Source of the DNA: Thermosphaera aggregans DSM 11486
GTDB lineage: Archaea > Thermoproteota > Thermoprotei_A > Sulfolobales > Desulfurococcaceae
Assembly: GCF_000092185.1 (NCBI RefSeq)
Contig: NC_014160.1
Location: 62,001-126,000 of the forward strand
Length of the DNA: 64,000 nt
Direction of reading: 5' to 3'
Position numbers and translations under genes: made by a program. The notes under the pieces are model-generated. The model searched no databases. It saw nothing but the letters and a program-made list of their open reading frames with translations, and had not been told where the DNA came from. Positions 1 through 8,448 of this stretch are shown here, one piece after another; positions within the stretch are counted from its first letter, which is position 1, and the number at the start of each line of letters is the position of its first letter.

Positions 1-87
1 CAGGATGCAGGGCTCCTTAACCCCCTCTGGCTGTTCAACACCTATGACGACCCCTTCATATTGAACGTGTTTTTCCAAGTCTCTCAT
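1..87 (-). CDS. N-terminal fragment of an unidentified protein (cut by window edge)
   Basis: Reading leftwards from an ATG at 87, 29 codons stay open to the window edge, so only the N terminus is present. The visible peptide includes VVIGVEQPEGV and matches no family I know. An A/T-rich stretch at about 105-125 could hold its TATA box, which would make it divergent from the gene starting at 165. The spacing suits a real divergent start, but no function can be given. Confidence 0.45.
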   Translation of the reverse strand, partial: MRDLEKHVQYEGVVIGVEQPEGVKEPCIL

Positions 88-135
88 CCTAAGTAAGAAT
101 ACACCAATCCAGCTAATAAAAGTAAAATTAAACAG

Positions 136-145
136 TAATATACTA
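136..145 (+). promoter_or_regulatory. Probable TATA box for the DUF2258-like gene
   Basis: The A/T-only run TAATATACTA is centred about 25 bases before the ATG at 165. No ribosome-binding site lies before that ATG, so a leaderless transcript is likely. Inferred from spacing only. Confidence 0.4.
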
Positions 146-164
146 AACAAATACATAAATATAT

Positions 165-980
165 ATGGTGGTAGGTTTGACCGAACCAATTAGTATGAGG
201 CCAGCTGTAATGGAGCTTAACACGGGAATAGTGATAGCTGGAGCCTACGCTGACAAGGTCAGGAGAACGCTGTTCGCTCAACTAAAGGAGGTGATGAAAA
301 GCAATAAGGATTTCACAAGGGAAGTAGCGAGAGCGTCAGGGGAATTGAACAGAATCCTCTACCACATACTTGTTGAAACAATCAGGGTTGAGAAGGGTGA
401 TGCTGTGAGAGTAAGAATTAAATATAGCGTGGACAGCTCATCAAACAGGATCGTATTCGATTACAACACCCTCAGCCTGGAGGTTTTCAGAAGGGTTAAA
501 GATGAGGAGGTATCATCTATTATTAAGAAAGTCCTAGATGAGAAGCTCGAGGAGGTTAAGAAGCAATACGCCACGCTCCCGAGCAGGGAGGAAGCCGAGA
601 AGATATTGAAAGGAGAAGTGGTTGAGCCGGAGAAGCCGACAGCTCTCGAGGTTCAAGAAGACGTTTTGAAAAACGTTAAATCCCTAGACCTATTAGGTGA
701 AACGATAACGGGAGGATACCTGTTCAAGATCAAGGGACATGAGGATCAATCCATCGGAATGCTTACCCTCGAGCCCAGCGACAGGGGTGTTTTAATCGAT
801 GCTTTAATACTGAGTAATGGGAAGGGATATAGGTACTTGAAGACTTCCGAGATGAGTAAGGAGGTCTTAGCTGAGAACCCGGATTTAATCCTTAAAGAAC
901 TCCAAGGTGTTAAACCAGCAGAGCTTGAGGCGAAGCAGGCCGAGGAATTCATCAGGGAGAAAACATCTATGGCTATTTAG
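165..980 (+). CDS. DUF2258-like archaeal protein, function unknown
   Basis: A 271-residue soluble protein. The N-terminal segment with TGIVIAGAYADKVRRTLFAQ resembles crenarchaeal proteins annotated as DUF2258, recalled from family knowledge and not searched. It is rich in charged helices, with no signal peptide or membrane span. The middle (about residues 130-165) is a Glu/Lys-rich linker between two domains. I chose the ATG at 165 because a TATA-like run sits about 25 bases upstream; an internal ATG at 195 is an alternative. Its end overlaps the convergent DHH gene by 8 bases. No role is known. Confidence 0.75.
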   Translation: MVVGLTEPISMRPAVMELNTGIVIAGAYADKVRRTLFAQLKEVMKSNKDFTREVARASGELNRILYHILVETIRVEKGDAVRVRIKYSVDSSSNRIVFDYNTLSLEVFRRVKDEEVSSIIKKVLDEKLEEVKKQYATLPSREEAEKILKGEVVEPEKPTALEVQEDVLKNVKSLDLLGETITGGYLFKIKGHEDQSIGMLTLEPSDRGVLIDALILSNGKGYRYLKTSEMSKEVLAENPDLILKELQGVKPAELEAKQAEEFIREKTSMAI

Positions 981-1950
981 AATGGAAACGGTGAATAGAA
1001 GCGGCAAGCTCGTCCAGGAATCGCTTGAAAACATCTTTTTTCATCCTAGCCCCCGCTGCGTAGGGATGTCCCCCACCATGGATGTTAAGCCTCCTACTCA
1101 GCTCCCTTAAAACCTGGTTCAAGTCGAAGCCTTCTCGACTCCTCAAGCTTAAAACGTACATGTCTCCTCTTGACTCAGCAGCTATTCCGACGAGAGTGCC
1201 CCCGTAAACCATTGCGTAGTTGGCGGCCCTGCCGAGGCTTCCAATCGGGTCTACCACGTAGGAAATGCTTCCATACACGTGCACGTTGGCTTTAACCCAC
1301 AGTCTCAACTTCTCGTCTGCTATGGCTTGATTGAGAGCCCTGGAGACAAGGTCTTGGAGCATACTGGGAAGCTTGTTCTCGCTAAGATGAGCGACCACTT
1401 TCCTCTTGAACTCGTGGTCGCGTCTCGAGCCCTCGAGCCCCTGAGTGAGAATTCCGGCCTCAAGGTAAATACTCCTTCTATCCCATTTTAAGAGCTCGTT
1501 CCTAACCCAGAGGGTTTCGTCGAGATAGTCGCTGATAGCCCCGTATAACGCAACCCTGCCGTACTCGGGATCCAGCCCTTTCTCGCTAAAATACCTGTAC
1601 GAGAGCTCAGATGCCGAGCAGCATGTATCGTGAATAAATTCAACTCCACCGCCCACAGCGTCGAAGCCTTCTGGCAAAGGATGGTGATCGATATATGTAA
1701 CTCCTCCACTCTCGGCACGAGTCTTCAAAACCCTTAACAACTCGTCTCTACATAGCTCGTCAATAGCTATATCTAAAATAATTATGTTATCTCCCTGCTT
1801 TGTAAACGTTTTCAAATCCTCCACGACTCCAACGGGGTGGGTGAATAACACGTTGCATGCTAACCCTTTCGCCTTAACGTAAGCGCATGTCAGCGCAGCG
1901 GAGACGACGCCATCCCCGTCGCCATGGGTTAACACAACCCAGCTACTCAA
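973..1950 (-). CDS. DHH/DHHA1 family phosphoesterase (RecJ/NrnA-like)
   Basis: A 325-residue predicted Mn-dependent phosphoesterase of the DHH superfamily, whose members cut single-stranded DNA, short RNA oligonucleotides or cyclic dinucleotides. The motifs are intact: THGDGDG near residue 8 (motif I), ILDIAID near 58 (motif II), IDHHP near 87 (motif III) and the DHHA1 motif GGGHPYAAGAR near 293. The length fits a stand-alone NrnA-type enzyme better than bacterial RecJ. The start is TTG at 1950, preceded by AAGGTGGTG. Upstream lies a divergent recombinase gene. The substrate cannot be told from sequence. A second DHH protein is at 23711. Confidence 0.88.
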   Translation of the reverse strand: MSSWVVLTHGDGDGVVSAALTCAYVKAKGLACNVLFTHPVGVVEDLKTFTKQGDNIIILDIAIDELCRDELLRVLKTRAESGGVTYIDHHPLPEGFDAVGGGVEFIHDTCCSASELSYRYFSEKGLDPEYGRVALYGAISDYLDETLWVRNELLKWDRRSIYLEAGILTQGLEGSRRDHEFKRKVVAHLSENKLPSMLQDLVSRALNQAIADEKLRLWVKANVHVYGSISYVVDPIGSLGRAANYAMVYGGTLVGIAAESRGDMYVLSLRSREGFDLNQVLRELSRRLNIHGGGHPYAAGARMKKDVFKRFLDELAASIHRFHSK

Positions 1951-2127
1951 TAAACACCACCTTTAAGAAACGGTCAGCCCCGCGCGAGGATATCATCCCC
2001 TCGAAGGGTTACACCTGCCACGCTTCCTCATCCCTTTAAATACTTAGACATTCAGGCTTTATACAGTTAACGCGGAAACCTTTCTGTTTAAAAGAAAAAG
2101 TAGGAGGATATTCTCACAGGGCTTAAA

Positions 2128-3147
2128 GTGCCGGCTAAGATAGACATAGGGAAGGCTCCTGAAGAAATACTTGAGCTGAGCAACCAGGAAATCCTGCAGG
2201 AGTTCATAATGCTTTTAGAGTCGACAGGGGCTTCTAAAGATACTGTTAAAGCGTATCAATCAGCCATTAGTGATTTCCTGGATTTCATAGGGGACAAGCC
2301 GTTGAAAGAGGTCACTTTGAGAGATGTTCTTGCATGGAGGAATGAGAGGCTTAAGTCAGGCTTCCCCAGGAAGAAAACGCTGGACAAGTCAAGATGGCAG
2401 GCAACACTACACTATTACACATTGTTTCTCAAAAGGTTTTTCGAATGGCTCGGCCTCCAGCTAAGGGTTCCGAGCGTTAAGAAACCTTCCTCTAGGATAA
2501 CTGTTTTAACCGATGAAGAGGTTGGTAAGCTGTTCCAAGCGGCTAGAAACCCGCTCGACAAGCTTATTCTGCGATTACTGCTGGATACCGGCTTAAGAAG
2601 CAAGGAGGTTTTGAACATTAAGGTGGGCGACATAGATTTCGACGGTAGAACCATTAGGGTTGTCGAGGGCAAATATGGCAAGGAAAGATATGTTACAGCC
2701 TCCAACGAGACTTTCAAGCTTATTGAAGCCTGGGTAAAGCTAAACAATCTTGGAAGAGACGATAGGCTGGTAGACCTGACCTATGGCGGTCTCTACAAGA
2801 AGCTTAAGAGATTGGCGGCAAAAGCGGGAATACCTCCGGAGAAAATCAGGCCTCACGTTCTTAGACATACTTTTGCCACGAGGGCTTTAAGGCTCGGCAT
2901 AAGCCTTCCATCGCTACAGAGACTGTTAGGTCATACCGACATAAGGACCACCCAGGTCTACCTCCACCTGACAATTGATGACATTAAGAAGGAGTATAGG
3001 GAAAAGTTTGAAACCAAGGTTTCACGGGGGGTTGAGGAGACCTTGCTATGTAATAATTGTGGACGCAACATACCCAGCGATGCCTTGTTCTGCCCGTACT
3101 GCGGGAGGCAGGTTTCAAACACCAGTGAAAACCTAGCTCTCGCTTAA
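2128..3147 (+). CDS. Tyrosine recombinase (XerA-like) with C-terminal zinc ribbon
   Basis: A 339-residue site-specific recombinase. Residues about 20-110 form the helical core-binding (SAM-like) domain; the catalytic domain follows with Arg in DTGLRSKEV (about 157), HVLRHTF (about 248), GHTDIRTTQVY (about 272-282), giving the R, H-x-x-R, H and Tyr nucleophile of active XerC/D/XerA enzymes. After the catalytic domain comes CNNCGR...CPYCGR, a four-Cys zinc ribbon near the C terminus that standard archaeal XerA (about 285-290 residues) lacks. The start is GTG at 2128; AGGAGG sits 20 bases upstream, too far to be decisive. Chromosome dimer resolution at a dif site is the likely job. No flanking att repeats or phage genes were seen. 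Confidence 0.88.
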   Translation: MPAKIDIGKAPEEILELSNQEILQEFIMLLESTGASKDTVKAYQSAISDFLDFIGDKPLKEVTLRDVLAWRNERLKSGFPRKKTLDKSRWQATLHYYTLFLKRFFEWLGLQLRVPSVKKPSSRITVLTDEEVGKLFQAARNPLDKLILRLLLDTGLRSKEVLNIKVGDIDFDGRTIRVVEGKYGKERYVTASNETFKLIEAWVKLNNLGRDDRLVDLTYGGLYKKLKRLAAKAGIPPEKIRPHVLRHTFATRALRLGISLPSLQRLLGHTDIRTTQVYLHLTIDDIKKEYREKFETKVSRGVEETLLCNNCGRNIPSDALFCPYCGRQVSNTSENLALA

Positions 3148-3606
3148 CCCATCCAGAATCCTTCCTACGGCAGCCTCTATAATCTTTTTATAACTAGGAT
3201 TGGCTGACCTGTACTTGCTCAAGATCTCTTCAGCTTTCTCAACAGGGTAGTCATCCTTGAAGGATGATAGGAATTCCTCAATAGAGGTATTGAAGGCTAT
3301 AAAGTAGACAGGGGAAACCGGAATACTCCATCTTTCACCACTATACTTCAAGGTTAGAAGTTTTTCAAGATATTCTTCGTCGCTAACAGGGTTCTCCAGG
3401 ACAGCCTTATAGTACTGGGTGAGATAGTGTGAAACAATTATGAACTCCAACTCACCACTCCTATAGCCCTTGAAGACCGAGACTTCACTGTTATCCTCCA
3501 ACACCACGTGGGGCCCCTCCTCGATTGTAAAGCCAAGAGCCTTCAACTTGTCTATGAATCCAGACAGGTTCTTCACATCGAGGGAGTAAATCTTAATCAA
3601 ACCCAT
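3133..3606 (-). CDS. Hypothetical protein, 157 residues
   Basis: A soluble, acidic protein I do not recognise. The first 35 residues look like a beta-alpha-beta unit (LIKIYSLDVKNLSGFIDKLK), and the C-terminal 40 residues are predicted helical. No Cys pairs, membrane spans or catalytic motifs are visible. Its last 15 bases overlap the end of the convergent recombinase gene. The ATG at 3606 is the only good start; upstream DNA is shared with the promoter of the divergent gene at 3657. Function unknown. Confidence 0.6.
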   Translation of the reverse strand: MGLIKIYSLDVKNLSGFIDKLKALGFTIEEGPHVVLEDNSEVSVFKGYRSGELEFIIVSHYLTQYYKAVLENPVSDEEYLEKLLTLKYSGERWSIPVSPVYFIAFNTSIEEFLSSFKDDYPVEKAEEILSKYRSANPSYKKIIEAAVGRILDGLSES

Positions 3607-3656
3607 CAGCCATTAAGAACAATGATATTGCTGTTTTAAATAAGAGTGGTCGAGCT

Positions 3657-5258
3657 TTGAGCGAAGTAATAGCAGGAACTAGGTCTGAGTCAAAGATTAT
3701 ACGGGGTTTAAGAAGCCAGCTCTCCGATCATGTAGACTGGGTCGATGTTTTAAAAACCCCGGTGAAAACATGGATTCCCGAGGAGTGCTCTATAACTATT
3801 GATACCGAGGATTTTGAATGCACACCCATCCCATACTCTTTGACAAGTGAAACAGAAGGCTACCTCGTCTTTGAAGAAAACATCCAGCCTGGGGCCGGTA
3901 ACATTGTTTTAATGAGATACCCTGAAAACTATTTCGCAACAAGCATCCGTGTCCATGAAGCATTCCGGAAAGGAGTATCAGCGGTAATCCTATTTGAGAA
4001 AGACGAGCATGTTACTAGGAAAATAGCCGTAACGGATCCCCCCTACCCATCCAACATGCCTGGAAACCCTCCGCCAATACCTGTCGTAACCATAGATCAT
4101 GAGGTTTTCAGGGCGTTGGAGCGCAGGCTGAGAATCTCTGGAGGGTTGAAGGCAACGGTTAAGGTGGGAGCGATCCTGAAGGATTCAATAGGATACACCT
4201 TGATCGCGGGGATTAATGGTTCAGGTGAAAGCGAAGTCCATGTTACAACCCACCACGACCACTGGTTCCAGGGGGAGGGGGACAGTATTGTCGGGTTGAA
4301 AACCCTTCTCGCCTTAGCGAAACAGTGGAGAACCGTTGAAAACAAAGTAAACATCCTCCTGATTTCATTCACTGCGAAGGAATTAGGGTCTCCCTACTTA
4401 TCTCCATATCACTGGTCATGGGGTTCGAAATACTTCCTCCAGGTGATGAGGAATAAGGCTTTATTAGAGAACACGTTGTACTCGATAGTAATCGATTCAG
4501 TCCACGTCAATACTCCAACAGTATACTACCATCCCTCATTGTATAAGGTTGTTGTAGAATCGCTGAAGCCGGGCTGGAACGCGGTTCCCGGGGGCAATCA
4601 CTACTCGCTTGACAGTCTAACTTATTTGCGCGAAGGAATACCCTCAATGGCTATTACCACGCTGAGTAATGAATACTCGTGGAAAATTCACTACTCAAGC
4701 CTAGACAACCCGATCAACGTCAACTCTGACTCAATAGCCGTGGAACTATCCGGGTTCCTTGTTAAGACGATATTGGCGAGTAAGTCGGAGGAAATTACCG
4801 TTAACAATCTATGGGACTACATCTCGCTCGATAACTATCCCTTGGAGTTTAAGACGATTGTGGCTAAGGCGAGGCAAGCTGAAAGCGTAATAGGTTCACG
4901 CAGTGTTTTAAGAATCACTACTAAAACGTTCAGCGATTGTGCTTTGCTAAGGATTAATGATCACGCAATATTTCATGCCGGATTACTGAGCCCTTTATTG
5001 TTAGCTGAGGAGGCTGGAAGAAGGATTGGAGAGGAGGAGATTTTTCTCAAACTCCAGCTATGCAGTGGCAGGTCTTACAGCTTCTTCTTCGCTAGGCACA
5101 ATAAGAGATTCGTGAAAGAAACCCTGAGCAAGATCGTCGATGACATTGTAAGTTTGCTAAGCGATGAGTTTAACTACGAATATAATTTTAAATTATTTAG
5201 CACATTTGATAGGATACAAGGTGGCGCTGGTGGAGAAGCAGGGGCCAATAGGAGTTGA
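3657..5258 (+). CDS. M28-like metallopeptidase-fold protein with altered catalytic base
   Basis: A 533-residue protein resembling zinc aminopeptidases of family M28. An N-terminal region (about 40-170) is laid out like a PA-type insert. The peptidase region carries THHDH (H-x-D metal ligands), GDSIVGL (bridging Asp), TAKELG, VIDSVHV (Asp) and KIHYSSLDN (His). In active M28 enzymes the AKEL position reads E-E: the first Glu is the general base, the second a metal ligand. Here the first is Lys. Metal binding looks kept but hydrolysis may be lost or changed. No signal peptide. The start is TTG at 3657. Its end overlaps ProRS by 29 bases, so the two are probably cotranscribed. Confidence 0.72.
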   Translation: MSEVIAGTRSESKIIRGLRSQLSDHVDWVDVLKTPVKTWIPEECSITIDTEDFECTPIPYSLTSETEGYLVFEENIQPGAGNIVLMRYPENYFATSIRVHEAFRKGVSAVILFEKDEHVTRKIAVTDPPYPSNMPGNPPPIPVVTIDHEVFRALERRLRISGGLKATVKVGAILKDSIGYTLIAGINGSGESEVHVTTHHDHWFQGEGDSIVGLKTLLALAKQWRTVENKVNILLISFTAKELGSPYLSPYHWSWGSKYFLQVMRNKALLENTLYSIVIDSVHVNTPTVYYHPSLYKVVVESLKPGWNAVPGGNHYSLDSLTYLREGIPSMAITTLSNEYSWKIHYSSLDNPINVNSDSIAVELSGFLVKTILASKSEEITVNNLWDYISLDNYPLEFKTIVAKARQAESVIGSRSVLRITTKTFSDCALLRINDHAIFHAGLLSPLLLAEEAGRRIGEEEIFLKLQLCSGRSYSFFFARHNKRFVKETLSKIVDDIVSLLSDEFNYEYNFKLFSTFDRIQGGAGGEAGANRS

Positions 5259-6672
5259 CAAGTACGCGGACTTCCCTGAATGGTATCACAAAGTGTTGAA
5301 AGAGGCCAAGATCGTTGATATAAGGTACCCTGTTAAAGGAATGAATGTTTGGATGCCTTACGGCCTCAAAGCTTTAAGGCTCACTCAGAGAATCCTGATT
5401 CAATTGCTCGAAGAAACAGGGCACGAGGAAGCATACTTTCCAACAATGATACCTGAAAGTGTTTTCAGCAAGGAGAAAGACTTTCTCCAGGGCTTTGGCG
5501 GTGAAACCTTTGTCGTCGAGGGAACGGCGACTAAGCGTTTCGATGAGAGATTATTTGTGAGACCTACTAGCGAAACAGTAATGTACTATATGTGGAACAT
5601 GTGGATTAAGGGTAGAAAGGACCTCCCTGTGAAAATGTATCAAATAGTTAATGTGTTCCGCTATGAAACGAAGATGACACACCCCATCCTGAGAGTAAGA
5701 GAGATAATGGGATTCATAGAAGCCCATACTGCACATGCATCGATGGAGGAGGCTGAGGCTCAGATAAGAGAAGCGCTGGGGATTTACAAGAAATTCTTTG
5801 ACACTCTACAGCTCCCATATTTCATTGTGAAGACACCACCATGGGATACTTTCGCGGGAGCAGAATACAATTACGACTTCATAACAGTTATGCCTGATGG
5901 AAAAGGCCTCGAGCTTGGAAGCGTCATAAATCTGGGGCAGAGGTTTTCGAGAGCATTCGACATAAAGTTCATGGACACCGATGGTGTTGAAAAATATGTC
6001 TATCAAACATGCTACGGGGTAAGCGAGAGAACGCTTGGAGCGGTTATAGGGATCCATGGGGATGATAAAGGATTGTTCTTCCCCCCTGAGATCGCGCCTA
6101 TCCAGGTCGTAGTAGTCCCAATAATGAAGGGTGTTGAACAAGACGTGCTGGACTATTCCAGAAACGTGGAGAAACATCTTAAAAACCTTGGAGTAAGAGT
6201 CACTGTTGACATGGATCTAGAGCATACGCCGGGTTGGAAATACTATTACTGGGAGATGCTGGGGGTTCCTACGAGAATAGAGATTGGGAAAAGGGAAGCA
6301 TCAACAAACACTGTAACAATTGCTAGAAGAGATGGGAAGCCCAAGGTTCAGGTGAAGATTAGTGAAATATATGATGCGTTGAAAACAGCATGGGAGGAGG
6401 TCAACAGCTTTCTTAGGGAGAGAGGTTTGAGACACCTTGAGAAAATGGTCGTCAAGCCACCTATCGAGGGAGGACTTGAAAACGTGAGGGGACTTATAAT
6501 AGCTCCCTGGGATGGGTCGAGAGAGTGTGCAGAAGAGTTAGAAAAAGACACTGGGAAGCAGTTGCTGGGGGAAATAGTTGAATCCCCAATACCCTTAGAC
6601 GCCCCCTCAAACCATACCTCATGCCGTGGTAGAAGAGCTGACAGATTCGCCCTTCTAGGAGTCACCTACTAG
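5230..6672 (+). CDS. proS: Proline--tRNA ligase, archaeal/eukaryal type
   Basis: This class II synthetase charges tRNA-Pro with proline. It is 480 residues from the GTG at 5230, the usual archaeal length. Class II motifs are visible: VRPTSETVMYYMW (around residue 108), the motif 2 region with FRYETKMTHPILRVREIMGF, and the glycine-rich motif 3 region. An anticodon-binding domain follows. The start at 5230 is chosen because AAGGTGGC ends five bases before it; the frame is open further upstream. The C-terminal zinc-binding domain keeps only two Cys (SREC and TSC) of the usual four, so it probably does not bind zinc. It overlaps the end of the M28-like gene. Confidence 0.95.
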   Translation: MEKQGPIGVDKYADFPEWYHKVLKEAKIVDIRYPVKGMNVWMPYGLKALRLTQRILIQLLEETGHEEAYFPTMIPESVFSKEKDFLQGFGGETFVVEGTATKRFDERLFVRPTSETVMYYMWNMWIKGRKDLPVKMYQIVNVFRYETKMTHPILRVREIMGFIEAHTAHASMEEAEAQIREALGIYKKFFDTLQLPYFIVKTPPWDTFAGAEYNYDFITVMPDGKGLELGSVINLGQRFSRAFDIKFMDTDGVEKYVYQTCYGVSERTLGAVIGIHGDDKGLFFPPEIAPIQVVVVPIMKGVEQDVLDYSRNVEKHLKNLGVRVTVDMDLEHTPGWKYYYWEMLGVPTRIEIGKREASTNTVTIARRDGKPKVQVKISEIYDALKTAWEEVNSFLRERGLRHLEKMVVKPPIEGGLENVRGLIIAPWDGSRECAEELEKDTGKQLLGEIVESPIPLDAPSNHTSCRGRRADRFALLGVTY

Positions 6673-6744
6673 TCCGAAACAATGGGTATAAGATTTTATA
6701 AGGGATAGAGTTATTTTTTAATTAGTCCAGCATGGTGTGAAAGA

Positions 6745-6987
6745 ATGAGCGAATATATGAAACAGTTTAAAATACAGGTTGCTTCCAAAATCCCAGGTAT
6801 AAAATTCCAGGATAAAAGCGGCGGCGAACTCCAGCTGATCAAGGATGGAAATGTTGTAGCGGTAATTAAAGATGAGAAGGACTATGTAACAGTAACCATT
6901 AAAAACAACACATTCAAATACGATAAATGGTACACTAAACCAGAGCATTTGGCTGAGACGATAAAAATTTACGTTGAGCGCTCCTAA
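6745..6987 (+). CDS. Small hypothetical protein, 80 residues
   Basis: A short soluble protein, Lys-rich and mostly beta (LIKDGNVVAVIKDEKDYVTV), with no Cys and no membrane segment. The ATG at 6745 follows GGTGTGAAAGA, a good archaeal ribosome site, and an AT-rich promoter-like block lies at about 6690-6725, so it looks expressed on its own. It overlaps the convergent Dph6 gene by four bases. I do not recognise the family. Confidence 0.65.
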   Translation: MSEYMKQFKIQVASKIPGIKFQDKSGGELQLIKDGNVVAVIKDEKDYVTVTIKNNTFKYDKWYTKPEHLAETIKIYVERS

Positions 6988-7667
6988 TTCTTAGGGGTTA
7001 ACCAGCATTTTTTAATGTTGAAGAACGCTTCATATTCTGATCTCTCCTCAACACTTCCCTCACACTCTAACCTGTATTTGAACAGGGGCGCATCCACCAC
7101 TAGGGTTTCGGCTTCGCCTCCTTCGAAAGAAGGGTTGAAACCGTATTTCTCAGATAAAACCAGTATTCTCTCTACATCCTCCATTGATAAAACCCTTCCC
7201 AGCATGCTGTGTGGGAGGCCCATCGTTGTTATTGACTGAATTATAAATCTTATACCGTACCTGGTTAGGGTGCGAAGATATGTTTTCTGATCAATACCCC
7301 AGTTCGGGTGGATCGCTTCAAGACCGTGTTTTAAAGCTATTTTCTCAAACCTTTCTCTCTGAAACCTGCTAAGAACAGCCCCGGACGCGAGCGCTGAGAC
7401 CCCGTATCTTCTTACACACCTCGATAAGACCTCGTCGAGAACAGTCAACTCTCTTTCCGGGTTCACCACGGTTGCCGTTTCAAGAGGGATCCCCATCGAA
7501 TAAGCCTGTAGCATTAATACTTGCGGGTAGGGTTTGTGGTATAGCATCGAGTACTCGTAGGATGGTACGATGCTGATTAACACCTTCACGCTCAAGCCTT
7601 TTTCTCTCAACACGTGAACAGCGAAAACAGAATCTTTTCCTCCGGTAAACAATACTGCAATGTTCAA
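6984..7667 (-). CDS. Diphthine--ammonia ligase (Dph6 family)
   Basis: Catalyses the last step of diphthamide synthesis, amidating diphthine on elongation factor 2 with ATP and ammonia. The protein opens with NIAVLFTGGKDS, the PP-loop ATP-binding motif of this N-type ATP pyrophosphatase family, and near the C terminus has FEGGEAETLVVDAPLF, the signature of Dph6. It is 227 residues from the TTG at 7667, matching the family's roughly 225-230. The frame stays open upstream, but that part overlaps the divergent gene and lacks homology-like character; GGGGGTG just before the TTG supports this start. Confidence 0.88.
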   Translation of the reverse strand: MNIAVLFTGGKDSVFAVHVLREKGLSVKVLISIVPSYEYSMLYHKPYPQVLMLQAYSMGIPLETATVVNPERELTVLDEVLSRCVRRYGVSALASGAVLSRFQRERFEKIALKHGLEAIHPNWGIDQKTYLRTLTRYGIRFIIQSITTMGLPHSMLGRVLSMEDVERILVLSEKYGFNPSFEGGEAETLVVDAPLFKYRLECEGSVEERSEYEAFFNIKKCWLTPKN

Positions 7668-7727
7668 AAACACCCCCAAGCGAGATTTAAAGAGAAACCG
7701 ATGATATAAATAATACTGCTGTTGAAA

Positions 7728-8432
7728 ATGAAGGTAGTCATCGTCGTGGATGATAAAACAGACAGCAATATTGTCAGGGCTAGGCATGGACTATCATTAT
7801 TATTTGAGAAAGAAGGGTTCACCGTTCTCTTCGACATGGGCCCTGACGAGGAGTTATTGAAGGAGAATATGAGAGTTCTAGGGATAGATGCTTCGAGAAT
7901 TGATGTAGCAGTAATATCCCATTCGCATTCTGATCACTACGGGGGCTTCAAATACATCTCTTGGGAAAACCCGTACATCAAGGTTTTCATACCGTATGGC
8001 ACGATGGATTCGCTAGGCAGGTCTCTCCGGGCCCATGACGCGATACCGGTGGAGGTCACCAGAACCACCCAGTTAGCAAGAGATGTTCTAGTTGTTGGCC
8101 CATTCAATGGCCCGCCAACTGAGCAGTATCTCGTTTTCAACATGGGTAAGGAGTTGTTAGTTGCAACCGGTTGTTTACATCCAGGCGTTGAAACCCTTGA
8201 AGCAGTGGCTTCCTCGCTAGGGAAGAGGATTGGAGTATTGATAGGCGGGCTACACCTTCGTAGCGCTCCTGAAGAAGTCGTGAAAGAGACTCTAAACTAT
8301 ATTGTTGAAGAAGTAGGGGTTGACAAGCTGGTTCCCCTGCACTGCACGGGGAGGAGAGCTTTAGAATATCTTAAGGAGAAACACAGCAGTGTCCTGGTCG
8401 AGGCTGGGGCAGGTTCGATTATAGAGTTTTAA
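7728..8432 (+). CDS. MBL-fold metallohydrolase, COG1237 type
   Basis: A 234-residue metallo-beta-lactamase-fold enzyme. The metal motif is SHSHSDHYGG near residue 65, with further ligands in TGCLHPG and GGLHL and a late His in PLHCTG. This pattern belongs to the group containing methanogen dihydropterin-ribofuranosyl-aminobenzene phosphate (pterin) synthase; annotation pipelines often use that name, but a crenarchaeon without methanopterin may use it differently. The start is ATG at 7728; a TTG at 7722 is possible. It is divergent from dph6 with an AT-rich shared promoter (about 7685-7720). Confidence 0.85.
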   Translation: MKVVIVVDDKTDSNIVRARHGLSLLFEKEGFTVLFDMGPDEELLKENMRVLGIDASRIDVAVISHSHSDHYGGFKYISWENPYIKVFIPYGTMDSLGRSLRAHDAIPVEVTRTTQLARDVLVVGPFNGPPTEQYLVFNMGKELLVATGCLHPGVETLEAVASSLGKRIGVLIGGLHLRSAPEEVVKETLNYIVEEVGVDKLVPLHCTGRRALEYLKEKHSSVLVEAGAGSIIEF

Positions 8433-8448
8433 AAGTGATTTAGGCTGT

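Noticed and set aside
2085-2101. Inverted TTTCT/AGAAA before the recombinase as a dif or att site
   Set aside because: Too short and A/T-only; an archaeal dif site would be about 28 bases with two conserved arms.
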